Shown here piece after piece: positions 9,265 to 18,649 of a stretch of DNA of 64,000 bases (the first letter of the stretch is position 1; every line of letters starts with the position of its first letter). The notes under the pieces are model-generated. The model searched no databases. It was not told the origin of the DNA and saw nothing but the letters and a program-made list of their open reading frames with translations. The DNA is from Rhodospirillaceae bacterium (GTDB taxonomy: Bacteria; Pseudomonadota; Alphaproteobacteria; Rhodospirillales; Rhodospirillaceae). The position numbers and the translations under genes were made by a program. The DNA lies in contig JAVJSV010000005.1 in the NCBI GenBank assembly GCA_040219235.1, forward strand, positions 62,001 through 126,000, given 5' to 3'.

Positions 9265-9774
9265 ATGGAGTGGGCAAGTTACTTAGTTTTAGCACTGGTT
9301 ACAGCGCAACGCATCGGGGAGCTTTTTCTAGACCGATCTAATACGGCCGCATTGCTATTGCAGGGGGGCGAGGAGCATGGTGAGGAACACTATAAGTTTT
9401 TTCTCATACTCCATTCTGCCTGGTTGGTGAGTTTACTGATTTGGGTTGTTTTGACCGGCGCTGAACCAAACTGGGTTCTGTTAGGCTTATATATCGTGTT
9501 GCAGGCTGGCCGATTATGGGTGCTGCGGACGCTCGGGCGCTATTGGACTACACGCATTATTACTGTGTCTTCTTCCCCTCTTGTTATGTCTGGTCCCTAT
9601 CGTTTCGTGCGTCATCCGAATTACGTGGTTGTTGTGTGTGAAATTGCCCTCCTGCCTCTCGTGTTCGACGGGTGGGAAATCGCCTTGGTATTCTCTGTTC
9701 TTAATGCTGCGCTGTTGCGTGTTCGTATACGTGCCGAAGATTCTGTTTTAGCAAGCCGCAAAAATAAAGCCTGA
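9265..9774 (+). CDS. Isoprenylcysteine carboxyl methyltransferase-like membrane protein
   Basis: 169-residue membrane protein of the ICMT/PEMT type. The C-terminal SAM-binding block is visible: GPYRFVRHPNYVVVVCE (about residues 110-126), after three or four hydrophobic helices. In bacteria this family next to a type III polyketide synthase O-methylates alkylresorcinol- or alkylpyrone-type lipids (BpsB, SrsB). It probably forms a two-gene operon with the synthase. Confidence 0.9.
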   Translation: MEWASYLVLALVTAQRIGELFLDRSNTAALLLQGGEEHGEEHYKFFLILHSAWLVSLLIWVVLTGAEPNWVLLGLYIVLQAGRLWVLRTLGRYWTTRIITVSSSPLVMSGPYRFVRHPNYVVVVCEIALLPLVFDGWEIALVFSVLNAALLRVRIRAEDSVLASRKNKA

Positions 9775-9790
9775 TAAAGCTGCAGCGTTC

Positions 9791-10381
9791 CTATTCCATT
9801 TTGTCTTCATCAGTCGCATCAACAATTTTACGTGCCACGTCATAACGAAAACCGGCTCTTCCAAGTGCAGCGAGTTCTTTCTGTTTTTGCTCAGATGAGG
9901 GGGTCGTTGTCCGGTAAGGACCAAATCTTCGTCGTAGGGCATAAGCACGGGCCGCTTCCATATCCGGGTCTACGATGCTCTCAGATGCGATATCCAAAGC
10001 CCGTTTTATTGTCTCGTTGTCGAGACCTTTTGAGGAAAGATAAGCCTGTATTTTTCTCGGAGATTGCCCACGGCGTATTAAAGTCAACGTCTTGGCATTG
10101 GCGTATTCTTGATCGTCGATTGCGCCCGATCTTACTAAGGCATCGACGACTTCATTAATCCAGGTTTTCGCTTCCTCGAGGTTGGTATCATGATGGCGCG
10201 CGGCCTTCAGGGCTCGCCGATACAAAACGCGGCGTAAATTCTCAGCGTTGGTAGCGAACCGCTCCAGATGATAGAGGGCGATATTGCGCAACCGATCTTT
10301 AGTGATGTGACGCGGGACCTTACGTTCCGGTTTTCCGCTCTTTTCTTTGCTGTTGCCAGATTGATCCGCGTTTTTCGGCAT
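9791..10381 (-). CDS. recX: Regulatory protein RecX
   Basis: Modulator of RecA filaments. The 196-residue protein has the three-helix RecX repeats: ALYHLERFATNAENLRRVL near the start, VVDALVRSGAIDDQEYA and RRGQSPRKIQAYLSSKGL in the middle, and a C-terminal repeat with RRFGPYRTT and GRAGFRYDVARKIV. The start is the ATG at 10381, with AAGGGG upstream; a longer in-frame form to 10432 lacks support. recA is not in the window. It converges on the polyketide synthase operon. Confidence 0.92.
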   Translation of the reverse strand: MPKNADQSGNSKEKSGKPERKVPRHITKDRLRNIALYHLERFATNAENLRRVLYRRALKAARHHDTNLEEAKTWINEVVDALVRSGAIDDQEYANAKTLTLIRRGQSPRKIQAYLSSKGLDNETIKRALDIASESIVDPDMEAARAYALRRRFGPYRTTTPSSEQKQKELAALGRAGFRYDVARKIVDATDEDKME

Positions 10382-10449
10382 GCACGGCCCCTTGATATCT
10401 TTAGTTGTGGAGCCTAAACCAACCGGTATCAAGAGGCACGAGGTGAGAC

Positions 10450-11265
10450 GTGGCAGATATAACGAAAAACAGGCAATTCTCGATTCCCCTTCCGCGCGAT
10501 GTAGGTGCGGTAAACTGGCGTGGCATGTGGGAACTCTACATGAAGGAGGTGCGGCGCTTTACCAAAGTCGCGACTCAAACAATTGCCGCCCCTATGGTCA
10601 CTACTCTTTTATTTCTGATTATTTTTACGTTTGCTTTTGATCGCCCGCCAGTAGCCGGTGTGCCTTTTAACGATTTTCTGGTCCCAGGCCTAGTTATGAT
10701 GGCCATTGTTCAAAATGCGTTTGCCAATACGTCATCATCCATTTTGGTTGCCAAAGTACAGGGCAATATCGTTGATGTCTTGATGCCACCGCTCAGTGCT
10801 ATTGAGTTGACGGTCGCTTGGACACTTGGCGCTGTGACCCGCGGCCTTGTAGTTGGATTATCAGCGCTTTTTGCGATGGCCTTTTTTGCTGAGGTTCATG
10901 TTCACAGTCCATTTTTGATTGTCTACCATGCGTTGATGGGGGCCACGTTTATGGCGTGCGCAGGTATCATCGGTGCAGTCTGGGCCGATAAATTTGATCA
11001 TATGGCTGCGGTGACCAACTTCATCATTACGCCGCTGACTTTTCTGTCTGGTACCTTTTATACCATTGACCGGTTGCCTGAGGGGCTTCGCTTCATCTGC
11101 CAATACAATCCGTTTTTTTATGCCATTGATGGCTTCCGGTACGGCTTCTTGGGGCAGGACTCAACCCAAGTCGGGCTTGGTATTGCAGTTACGGGGCTCA
11201 CGGCTTTTGCCACCTTGACTGGGACTTATATGATCTTAAAGAGCGGCTACAAGCTGAAAGCCTAA
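10450..11265 (+). CDS. ABC-2 type transporter permease
   Basis: 271-residue six-helix permease of the ABC-2/YadH type. Characteristic stretches are FLVPGLVMMAIVQNAFANTS (near 75), PPLSAIEL (near 113) and FLSGTFYTIDRLP (near 195). The start is a GTG at 10450. No ATPase gene lies on either side, so the nucleotide-binding partner must be encoded elsewhere. An intrinsic terminator follows. Its place directly before argD-argF-hslO is an arrangement I associate with other alphaproteobacteria. Confidence 0.88.
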   Translation: MADITKNRQFSIPLPRDVGAVNWRGMWELYMKEVRRFTKVATQTIAAPMVTTLLFLIIFTFAFDRPPVAGVPFNDFLVPGLVMMAIVQNAFANTSSSILVAKVQGNIVDVLMPPLSAIELTVAWTLGAVTRGLVVGLSALFAMAFFAEVHVHSPFLIVYHALMGATFMACAGIIGAVWADKFDHMAAVTNFIITPLTFLSGTFYTIDRLPEGLRFICQYNPFFYAIDGFRYGFLGQDSTQVGLGIAVTGLTAFATLTGTYMILKSGYKLKA

Positions 11266-11336
11266 ATTTGCGGTTATCGGTATTTATGGCTCAAAGATTG
11301 ACAACATAGGGTCTGCGACGATAAAACCGCAGAAAT

Positions 11337-11367
11337 AGGGCGGTCTGAGGGTCGCCCTTCTGTTTTT
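11337..11367 (+). terminator. Intrinsic terminator after the ABC permease
   Basis: Stem AGGGCG (11337-11342) pairs with CGCCCT (11353-11358) around a 10-base loop and is followed by TCTGTTTTT. It lies 72 bases after the permease stop and separates it from argD. Confidence 0.7.
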
Positions 11368-11412
11368 CACGGGTTTGAAACGTGATCAATGGGCCATCGT
11401 TAAATGTTTGTG

Positions 11413-11438
11413 CCCCGCGGACCGATCAGTGCGCGGGG
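11413..11438 (+). promoter_or_regulatory. GC-rich hairpin in the argD leader
   Basis: CCCCGCG (11413-11419) pairs exactly with CGCGGGG (11432-11438) across a 12-base loop. The hairpin ends 34 bases before the argD ATG. The following TGCTGTGTTTTAAACTTT is only moderately T-rich, so this could be an attenuator, a leader structure or a second weak terminator. No leader peptide was recognised. Confidence 0.45.
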
Positions 11439-11472
11439 TGCTGTGTTTTAAACTTTATGTAAGGACCGTGTC

Positions 11473-12648
11473 ATGTCGCCGCCGGCCGTAATGTCCACTT
11501 ATGCAAGAACCGATCTCATGTTTGAGAGGGGAGAGGGCTCCTGGCTCATTGCATCTGACGGTCGACGCTTTCTCGATTTTAACAGTGGTATCGCGGTCAA
11601 TGCACTAGGTCATGCACACCCACATTTGGTTGCAGCCTTGCAGGAACAGGCCGGAAAATTTTGGCACTGCTCAAATCTCTACCGGATTGATGGCCAAGAA
11701 AAGTTGGCTGCTCGTTTGGTCGGCCTGTCTTTTGCCGACACGGCGTTCTTCTGCAACTCTGGGGCTGAGGCTCTCGAGTGTGCGATCAAGATAGCCCGGC
11801 GACATCATCAGGCCGGCGGTGAACCGAACAGATATCGTGTGATTACAGCGAACAATGCTTTTCATGGCCGGACCCTAGCCACGATTGCTGCTGGCGGGCA
11901 AGCAAAGCATCTTGATGGTTTCGGACCGGTGATAGATGCATTTGACCACATTCCTTTTGGTAATTTGAACGAAGCCCGGGCTGCCGTGACTGCTGAAACG
12001 GCAGCGGTTTTGGTTGAGCCTATACAAGGAGAAGGCGGCTTGGCGGTTGCTACAGATGAATATCTGGCTGGGTTGCGCGCAATGGCCGATGAGTTTGGGT
12101 TGCTGCTGATCTATGATGAAGTGCAATGCGGCATGGGCCGCACAGGTGATTTGTTCGCCTACCAAAAATCGGGGATTGCACCAGACATTATGACGCTGGC
12201 CAAGGCACTTGGTGGTGGTTTCCCCGTTGGAGCCTGTTTAGCCACGGCTGATGCGGCAAAATATATGGCACCAGGAACCCATGGATCTACTTTTGGCGGA
12301 AATCCATTGGCTATGGCCGCAGCAAATGCGGTTCTGGATGTAATGACTGAGCCTGGCTTTTTGAGCCATGTATCAGAAGCGTCGCAGAAGTTGTTGTCCG
12401 GCCTGAACAATCTCATCACTGATTATCCAAGTGTTTTTGAAGAGGTTCGAGGGCGCGGCTTAATGCTGGGTCTAAAGTGCTGCGTTCCTAATAGTGATGT
12501 TGTGAACAGGCTTCTTGAGGAACACATGTTGACCGTTGTTGCGGGAGATAATGTTGTGCGCTTATTGCCTCCGTTAACCGTTTCTTTTGAGGAGATAGAC
12601 TTGGCGTTGGCTAAGTTAACTTCTGCTGCTCAAGATTTGGCGACATAA
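11473..12648 (+). CDS. argD: Acetylornithine aminotransferase
   Basis: PLP-dependent class III aminotransferase of arginine synthesis (N-acetylglutamate semialdehyde to N-acetylornithine), 391 residues. Motifs: FNSGIAVNALGHAHP near 37, FCNSGAEALECAIKIAR near 95, the DEVQCGMGRTG cofactor-aspartate block near 215, and the PLP lysine in LAKALGGGFPVGA (near 247). RBS AAGGA lies about 10 bases before the ATG. argF follows one base after the stop, so they form an operon. Confidence 0.96.
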   Translation: MSPPAVMSTYARTDLMFERGEGSWLIASDGRRFLDFNSGIAVNALGHAHPHLVAALQEQAGKFWHCSNLYRIDGQEKLAARLVGLSFADTAFFCNSGAEALECAIKIARRHHQAGGEPNRYRVITANNAFHGRTLATIAAGGQAKHLDGFGPVIDAFDHIPFGNLNEARAAVTAETAAVLVEPIQGEGGLAVATDEYLAGLRAMADEFGLLLIYDEVQCGMGRTGDLFAYQKSGIAPDIMTLAKALGGGFPVGACLATADAAKYMAPGTHGSTFGGNPLAMAAANAVLDVMTEPGFLSHVSEASQKLLSGLNNLITDYPSVFEEVRGRGLMLGLKCCVPNSDVVNRLLEEHMLTVVAGDNVVRLLPPLTVSFEEIDLALAKLTSAAQDLAT

Positions 12649-12649
12649 T

Positions 12650-13561
12650 ATGGGCCAAGAAATGAAGCATTTTCTCGACTTAGATGTGATCGATAAGGAA
12701 ACCCTTCGTCAGATTCTAAATCTTGGTACGTCTTTGAGACAAGATTTAATGAAGGGTAAGCAAACCAAGTCTCTCGCCGGTAAGACTCTTGCCATGATGT
12801 TTGAGAAACCATCCACCCGCACGCGTGTATCTTTTGAAGTGGGTATGCGGCAGCTTGGCGGAGAAGTCGTTGTGCTCCCGCAATCCGAAACCCAATTTGG
12901 TCACGGAGAGTCAATTGCCGACACAGCCCGCGTTTTATCGAGATTCGTAGATGCAATTATGTTGCGGACCGACGATCCGGCTAAGTTGGCTGAGTTGGCG
13001 CACCACGCAACCGTTCCTGTTATTAATGGCTTAACTGACTTGACCCATCCTTGCCAGCTCATGGCTGATGTGATGACCATTGAGCAACACCGAGGCCCCA
13101 TCGCGGATCAAGTTGTGGCATGGACGGGGGATGGCAATAATGTTTCTAACAGTTTCATCCAGGCAGCAGCGCAGTTCGGCTTTAAGCTTCGGCTCGCTTG
13201 TCCAGACAGTCTAATGCCTGAGCGGACTATACTGAAATGGGCTTTAGAAGCTGGTGCGGATGTGCAAGTTACGGATGATCCAACAGAAGCTGTAGACCAG
13301 GCTGATTGTGTTGTGACCGATACCTGGGTGTCTATGCACGATGAGGCGGATGGTCGTGTTGAGGCTTTAACACCGTATCGTGTGACGCCTGATCTGATGA
13401 ATCTCGCTAAATCGGATGCTATATTTATGCACTGTTTACCGGCCCATCGAGGAGACGAAGTCCTTGATGACGTGATTGACGGACGCTGGTCTGTTGTGTG
13501 GGATGAAGCCGAGAATCGGATGCACGCCCAAAAAGGTATCCTGATGTGGTGCCTTGGGTGA
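12650..13561 (+). CDS. argF: Ornithine carbamoyltransferase
   Basis: Makes citrulline from ornithine and carbamoyl phosphate. The carbamoyl-phosphate loop PSTRTRVSFEVG (near 53), the HPCQLMADV block (near 138) and the ornithine-loop HCLPAHRGDEV (near 265) are all present in about 303 residues. An ATG at 12662 (MKHFLDL) is an equally good start and matches the usual N-terminus better. It lies between argD and hslO in one operon. Confidence 0.96.
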   Translation: MGQEMKHFLDLDVIDKETLRQILNLGTSLRQDLMKGKQTKSLAGKTLAMMFEKPSTRTRVSFEVGMRQLGGEVVVLPQSETQFGHGESIADTARVLSRFVDAIMLRTDDPAKLAELAHHATVPVINGLTDLTHPCQLMADVMTIEQHRGPIADQVVAWTGDGNNVSNSFIQAAAQFGFKLRLACPDSLMPERTILKWALEAGADVQVTDDPTEAVDQADCVVTDTWVSMHDEADGRVEALTPYRVTPDLMNLAKSDAIFMHCLPAHRGDEVLDDVIDGRWSVVWDEAENRMHAQKGILMWCLG

Positions 13562-13571
13562 GGGCTTTTCT

Positions 13572-14525
13572 ATGACTGCGGGCCTCTCCACAAGCCGACC
13601 AGGAGTTAGCCAGCCATTTCTGCTCTATGACGGTGCAGTTCGAGGCAGGCTGGTAAGGCTCAATGGCGTAGCTGAAACAATTCTAAAAGCTCACGACTAT
13701 CCAGATGCGGTGCTAAAAATCTTGGGTGAAGCGATGGCTGCATCCGCAGCTCTCGCTGATGGATTGAAGTTTAATGGTTCCTTTACGCTCCAAGTCCAAG
13801 GGAACGGACCAATTCATACCTTGGTCACAGACATTACCAGCGAAAGAGCCATGCGAGGGTGTGCAAAATTTCATGCCGATCAAATGCCTACTGAAAACGT
13901 GCAAGAGGGTGAACAACCTTCGCTTCTGCATCTTATGGGAACAGGGCACATCGCTTTTACGGTAGACCAGGGCCCGGATACTGATCGTTATCAAGGCATT
14001 ATAGAACTCGCTGGGAGTTCTATAGGAGACTGTGTGCATCAATATTTTCAACAGTCGGAGCAGCTTGAAACCGCCATTAAGATTGTTGCAGGCCGCTCTA
14101 ACCCGGGCGATCAATCGTCCGCTTGGCAAGTATCTGCCATACTCGTTCAGCGTATGCCATCAGAAGGCGGTAAAGCTCCCACAGAAGCTGAAGAAGATGC
14201 ATGGAGAACCGCTGTTATTCTGCTGAGTAGTGTCTCAGAACAAGAATTGCTCAGTTCAACTTTGTCAGAAGAAGACGTTTTAGCCCGCTTATTTGGCACG
14301 GTCGGGGGCCGTATACTAGATCCGCGTCCCCTTACGGTTGGCTGTCGTTGCACCCGTGATAGATCGGCAAAAATCCTGGCGTCATTTCCTATGGATGAGA
14401 TTATGTCTATGTCGGAAAATGGAAAGATATCGATGACGTGCGAGTTCTGTGAGATCGATTTCGATTTTTCCGAGCAAGAACTGCGTGCTGTAGCAGAAAA
14501 TGCTGCTGCGGATTCTGAAACTTAA
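13572..14525 (+). CDS. hslO: Redox-regulated chaperone Hsp33
   Basis: Holdase chaperone switched on by oxidation of a zinc-bound four-cysteine centre. The C-terminal switch is complete: CRC (GCRCTRD) and CEFC (MTCEFCEID) in the last 60 residues. I start it at the ATG 13572, which has GGGTGAGGG upstream; a TTG at 13554 overlapping argF is possible. About 317 residues. Last gene of the argD-argF-hslO operon and convergent with trkH. Confidence 0.94.
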   Translation: MTAGLSTSRPGVSQPFLLYDGAVRGRLVRLNGVAETILKAHDYPDAVLKILGEAMAASAALADGLKFNGSFTLQVQGNGPIHTLVTDITSERAMRGCAKFHADQMPTENVQEGEQPSLLHLMGTGHIAFTVDQGPDTDRYQGIIELAGSSIGDCVHQYFQQSEQLETAIKIVAGRSNPGDQSSAWQVSAILVQRMPSEGGKAPTEAEEDAWRTAVILLSSVSEQELLSSTLSEEDVLARLFGTVGGRILDPRPLTVGCRCTRDRSAKILASFPMDEIMSMSENGKISMTCEFCEIDFDFSEQELRAVAENAAADSET

Positions 14526-14612
14526 TTACTTAGCCAACCTCATTACCGTTTTTTCTGTTAAATTTGTTCTGAACGATTTGGACCCAGATTAGGTGCGAAT
14601 AGGGTGGCTAAA

Positions 14613-16073
14613 TTAACCGCGCCAAAACCGTGGTAAAACAAGAACCAAGACCGTGTAGAGTTCTAAACGTCCAAGCAACATGCCGAGTGCGAGCAACCAT
14701 TTTGCTGCATCAGGTAAGGTGGCATACGTACCCGCTGGACCAATAATAGGTCCTAGTCCGGGGCCTACATTTGAGACCGCGCTGGCCGCGCCAGATATTG
14801 CTGTAATGAAATCAAGACCAAGGGCCGCGAGAGCCACACCAAGGACGCAGACGGTCAGGGCATACAAATAGAAGAACCCCATAACCGATGCCGCAACGGA
14901 TTCGTCAATTGATCTGCCGTTATAGTAGGGCGTAAACACACCGTGTGGTTCCAAAAGCTGTCGTAATTGGACACGCGCCACTTCGAAAAGCACTTGAAAA
15001 CGGAATACCTTGATGCCGCAGGTCGTCGAGCCAGCACAACCCCCAATAAACATAAGCATAAATAGGACAACCAAGACAAAGCCCCCCCAAAGGCTGAAGT
15101 CAGCTGTGGCGAAGCCTGTGCCAGTAATAACGGAAACAGTGTTAAATGCTGCAAACCGCAACGCAAGAACGGGCTCGTAGGTGTCTGTGATGACAAGATA
15201 AACCGTTACAAGCCCAACAAAAGTGATAACTGTGCTGATAAACCACCTGACTTGGCTGTCGTTCCACAATGCACTGCTGCGACCACGGATCACCTGAACA
15301 TACAGTAGAAAGGGAATGCCGCCGACAACCATTCCTATAATCGCTAATGCATCAATTAATCCACTATCAAAGTAGCCCATAGAGGCGTCATGATTAGAAT
15401 ATCCGCCTGTCGCGATGGTCGTCATGGCATGTACTGTTGCGTCTAATGTGCCCATGCCTGCAAGCCAGTAAAACAGCGCCCACAAAGCAGTTAGAAAAAC
15501 AAAGACGATAACCAGAGCTGCAGCAACTTGCGTGGCACGAGGTAATACTTTTTCTTGCGCCTCGAACCCCTCTACTTTGAACATTTGCATGCCGCCGACC
15601 TTCAACATAGGCAGTATGGTCAGCGCCATAATAATAATCCCAAGGCCGCCCAACCATTGAAGAATGCCGCGCCATAACAAAAGACCCGGAGGTGCAGCGT
15701 CTAAATTGGTAATTACAGTTGCGCCAGTCGTGGTGATACCCGACATAGCTTCAAAAAAGGCATCGGTGAAGTTCAACCGATAATCAGAAATCATAAATGG
15801 TAGAGAGGCAAAAGCAGGTAAGACAATCCAAGACAATGTCGTTAATAAAAACGCTTGTCGCAAGGTAAGAGTAACCTCGCCTGTTCGCGTTGTCATAACA
15901 GTCGCTGTGCCGACAAAAAGAGTGAAGGCACCGGCTGTTGCGAAAGCTGTCCAGTCTGGGTTGCCAATGCTGAGATCAACGATCGCAGGAATTCCCATTC
16001 CCAACGCGAGAATAATGAGAAGCAGCCCGATGACAAGAAATACAGGCCGAAAGTCTATAACGATGTACGTCAT
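14613..16073 (-). CDS. trkH: TrkH-family potassium uptake protein
   Basis: 486-residue polytopic membrane protein, the ion-conducting subunit of the Trk potassium uptake system. The four pore loops are recognisable, for example SGITTTGATV (near 110), TTIATGGYSNHDAS (near 218), NTVSVITGTGFATAD (near 310) and SAVSNVGPGLGP (near 435). The cytoplasmic TrkA partner is not in the window. It stands alone between hslO and folE. Confidence 0.93.
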   Translation of the reverse strand: MTYIVIDFRPVFLVIGLLLIILALGMGIPAIVDLSIGNPDWTAFATAGAFTLFVGTATVMTTRTGEVTLTLRQAFLLTTLSWIVLPAFASLPFMISDYRLNFTDAFFEAMSGITTTGATVITNLDAAPPGLLLWRGILQWLGGLGIIIMALTILPMLKVGGMQMFKVEGFEAQEKVLPRATQVAAALVIVFVFLTALWALFYWLAGMGTLDATVHAMTTIATGGYSNHDASMGYFDSGLIDALAIIGMVVGGIPFLLYVQVIRGRSSALWNDSQVRWFISTVITFVGLVTVYLVITDTYEPVLALRFAAFNTVSVITGTGFATADFSLWGGFVLVVLFMLMFIGGCAGSTTCGIKVFRFQVLFEVARVQLRQLLEPHGVFTPYYNGRSIDESVAASVMGFFYLYALTVCVLGVALAALGLDFITAISGAASAVSNVGPGLGPIIGPAGTYATLPDAAKWLLALGMLLGRLELYTVLVLVLPRFWRG

Positions 16074-16212
16074 GGCAGCTCAGCCCCGATTATCTGCCGT
16101 ATTGAAATACAGCAAGCTGACGTTTATCAGCAATTCAGAGCATAGAGGAGGTGAAACGAACTCAAAAGCCCTCAGCGCTAAACAGCGCGTCAAATATTGA
16201 AGTGTACAGCGC

Positions 16213-16848
16213 TTACTTCCCTATAAAAGCAAGGAACTCTCTTCGGGTCGATGCATCGTCGCGGAATGCTCCGAGCATAGTGCTTGTCACCATTGTTACA
16301 TCAGGTTTGTGAACGCCTCGAGTACTCATACATTCATGGTTACCTTCGATGACAACGGCGACACCTTTAGGAGTAAGGACGTCGTTGATTGTGTTTGCAA
16401 TTTGTGCCGTCATCTTTTCTTGGATTTGCAAGCGTTTTGCATACGCATCAACGACACGCGCAAGTTTTGAAATACCGACGACTTTATTGTCTGGCAAATA
16501 CGCGACGTGAGCTTTTCCAATGATAGGAACCATGTGGTGCTCGCAATGAGATTCGTAATCGATACCAGTGAGGACGACCATTTCATCGTAGCCCTCTGTC
16601 TCTTCAAAAGTTGTTCGCAAAATTGCCTCTGGATCTTGCCAGTATCCCGCAAAAAACTCTTCATAGGACCGTGCCACCCTATCAGGTGTTGCAAGAAGCC
16701 CTTCTCGTGTTGGATCGTCGCCAGCCCAACGGATCAGAGTTCGAACAGCGGCCTCGGCCTCCCCACGTGTCGGGCGGTCCGCCGTGACTTTGTTTTCGCC
16801 ATGGTCTTTAGGTATTTTGTCGATTGTTCCTAAGTGGATTTTTTTCAT
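16213..16848 (-). CDS. folE: GTP cyclohydrolase I
   Basis: First enzyme of folate synthesis, GTP to dihydroneopterin triphosphate. Zinc and active-site motifs are intact: [13 protein letters not shown] (near 108-120), [11 protein letters not shown], and [10 protein letters not shown] (near 177). I start at the ATG 16848, which has GGGAG at good spacing; the in-frame extension to 16878 adds ten unlikely residues. About 211 residues. Confidence 0.95.
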   Translation of the reverse strand: MKKIHLGTIDKIPKDHGENKVTADRPTRGEAEAAVRTLIRWAGDDPTREGLLATPDRVARSYEEFFAGYWQDPEAILRTTFEETEGYDEMVVLTGIDYESHCEHHMVPIIGKAHVAYLPDNKVVGISKLARVVDAYAKRLQIQEKMTAQIANTINDVLTPKGVAVVIEGNHECMSTRGVHKPDVTMVTSTMLGAFRDDASTRREFLAFIGK

Positions 16849-16947
16849 TTTTGCTCCCTTCGGACCGCCGAAGCCCACAAATCTGCTGTTAAGAACTTTT
16901 CTTTTACGCTCTTGTTACGAAGTCGCCAACTTGTCGGATCAGTAATC

Positions 16948-17340
16948 CTAGTTGACGGACGCAGAATCGTATGGGCTATCAAGGGAAAATGCTGGAATCT
17001 CTACGTTAAAGCGCTCCCCAGCAGAGCTTTCCATTTCGTAAGTTCCAACCATAATGCCTGATGGTGTAGGGAGTGGTGTACCGCTTGTGTACTCGTAAGA
17101 TTCGCCTGGGTTGAGAATAGGCTGCTCTCCTACAACTCCAGCACCTTTTACTTCCTGCAATCGCCCCAACTGGTCAGTTATACGCCAGTGTCTATTCATT
17201 AGTTGGACCGTCTCATCCCCTACATTTTCTATATTGACCCTATAAGCCCATACGTAACGTTCTTCCTCCGGTTCTGACTGTTCATCCAGATAAAAAGGTT
17301 GAACTTTGATTCTTATTTCACGTGTTGTTTTTTCGTACAT
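16948..17340 (-). CDS. apaG: ApaG domain protein
   Basis: 130-residue protein almost entirely composed of the ApaG fold, a fibronectin-like beta sandwich. The conserved [46 protein letters not shown] and [23 protein letters not shown] stretches follow in order. Molecular function is still debated (linked to Co/Mg resistance and nucleotide metabolism in enterics). It sits just after metZ on the same strand, an arrangement I recall from other alphaproteobacteria. Confidence 0.95.
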   Translation of the reverse strand: MYEKTTREIRIKVQPFYLDEQSEPEEERYVWAYRVNIENVGDETVQLMNRHWRITDQLGRLQEVKGAGVVGEQPILNPGESYEYTSGTPLPTPSGIMVGTYEMESSAGERFNVEIPAFSLDSPYDSASVN

Positions 17341-17397
17341 CTCAAATCAATCAAAGTTTAATGCTAATTTAAAACTGCCCACGACCATATCCAACAG

Positions 17398-18591
17398 TCA
17401 AGCCGACAAGGCTTGGTTAATATCTGCGATAATATCTTGAACGGACTCTAATCCCACTGAAAAACGTAGAAAACCGGGTGTTATGCCGACGGTTTCTTTT
17501 TCATCATCGGTCAGACGTTGATGGGTTGTTGTCGCTGGATGACAGATGAGACTTTTAGCATCCCCAAGGTTGTTTGAGATATCGATCACTTTAAGCTTGT
17601 TCAAAAACTTAAATGCGCTTTCTTTTCCGCCTGCTAATTCGAAAGCAACGACCGTTCCGCCACGTTTCATTTGCTGCATAGCAAGGTGATGTTGCGGATG
17701 TGATGACAATCCTGGATAAAGCACCTTAGTAAATTCCGATTTACGTGAGAGATACGTTGCTATTTCTAGTGCTGAGTCGCAATGGCGATCTAGACGCAGC
17801 GAGAGCGTTTCTAATCCCTTCAACAACACCCAAGCGTTAAACGGACTCAGTGAGGGGCCCGTGTGGCGGATGAATGGCGTCAGTGTATCTTCTATAAAAG
17901 ATTTCGTTCCCAGAACTGCGCCGCCGAGGCACCGGCCTTGTCCGTCAATATGCTTGGTTGCTGAGTAAATAATGACATCAGCACCTAACTCTAAGGGTTT
18001 TTGTAGCTCGGCTGTAGCAAATACATTGTCAACAAACACAGTTGCACCAGCTGTGTGAGCGAGCTCGCAAACCTGCGCCAAGTCGATAATTTCAAGTCCA
18101 GGGTTGGATGGAGACTCAAGAAAAACCGCATGTGCGGGTGTAGCGAGTGCTGTTCTCCATTGATCAATATCCCGACCATCAACGATCTCTGTGATGACAC
18201 CCATGCGTGGCAATAATTCAGTGCAGATATACTGACACGAGCCGAATAGGGCCCGCGACGCGACCAAGCGGTCACCCGCACTTAAGTGGCTGGCAAGTGC
18301 TGCAAAGACAGCAGCCATCCCACTACTTGTTGCGCGGCAATCTTCGGCACCTTCGAGCAATGCGAGGCGTTGCTCGAACATCGTTACCGTTGGGTTTCTG
18401 AACCGAGAGTAAACATAGCGCTCAATCTCTTGGTTAAAAGCAGACTCAGCTTCCTCGGCGGTCTTGTATACATAGCCAGAATTCAAGAAAATGGCTTCAC
18501 TGGTTTCATCAAATTGGCTGCGGACTGTTGCCCCGCGCACGGCCTGAGTTTGCGGCTGCCAATTGCGTTGGCTCTCATAATCGATGGTCAT
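17398..18591 (-). CDS. metZ: O-succinylhomoserine sulfhydrylase
   Basis: PLP enzyme of the Cys/Met-metabolism family that makes homocysteine directly from O-succinylhomoserine and sulfide. The 397-residue protein has VYSRFRNPTVTMFE (near 60), SGMAAVFAAL (near 87), the VDNVF cofactor-Asp block (near 187) and the PLP lysine in YSATKHIDGQGR (near 212). The start is preceded by AAAGGG. A promoter, SAM-II riboswitch and intrinsic terminator precede it, so expression should fall when S-adenosylmethionine is plentiful. Confidence 0.95.
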   Translation of the reverse strand: MTIDYESQRNWQPQTQAVRGATVRSQFDETSEAIFLNSGYVYKTAEEAESAFNQEIERYVYSRFRNPTVTMFEQRLALLEGAEDCRATSSGMAAVFAALASHLSAGDRLVASRALFGSCQYICTELLPRMGVITEIVDGRDIDQWRTALATPAHAVFLESPSNPGLEIIDLAQVCELAHTAGATVFVDNVFATAELQKPLELGADVIIYSATKHIDGQGRCLGGAVLGTKSFIEDTLTPFIRHTGPSLSPFNAWVLLKGLETLSLRLDRHCDSALEIATYLSRKSEFTKVLYPGLSSHPQHHLAMQQMKRGGTVVAFELAGGKESAFKFLNKLKVIDISNNLGDAKSLICHPATTTHQRLTDDEKETVGITPGFLRFSVGLESVQDIIADINQALSA

Positions 18592-18611
18592 TGTGTGCCC
18601 TTTTAGACAAT

Positions 18612-18640
18612 AAAAAACCCCCGACCGGTTGAGGCGGGGG
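18612..18640 (-). terminator. Intrinsic terminator of the metZ riboswitch
   Basis: On the minus strand CCCCCG (18635-18640) pairs with CGGGGG (18618-18623) and is followed directly by six T (18612-18617). It lies between the SAM-II aptamer and the metZ start, the place expected for a transcriptional expression platform. Confidence 0.85.
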
Positions 18641-18649
18641 CAGAGCCCT

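Noticed and set aside
14526-14612. Long-range TTAGCCAACC/GGGTGGCTAA pairing between hslO and trkH as a terminator
   Set aside because: Loop of about 60 bases, a mismatch and no T-run; not a convincing terminator.
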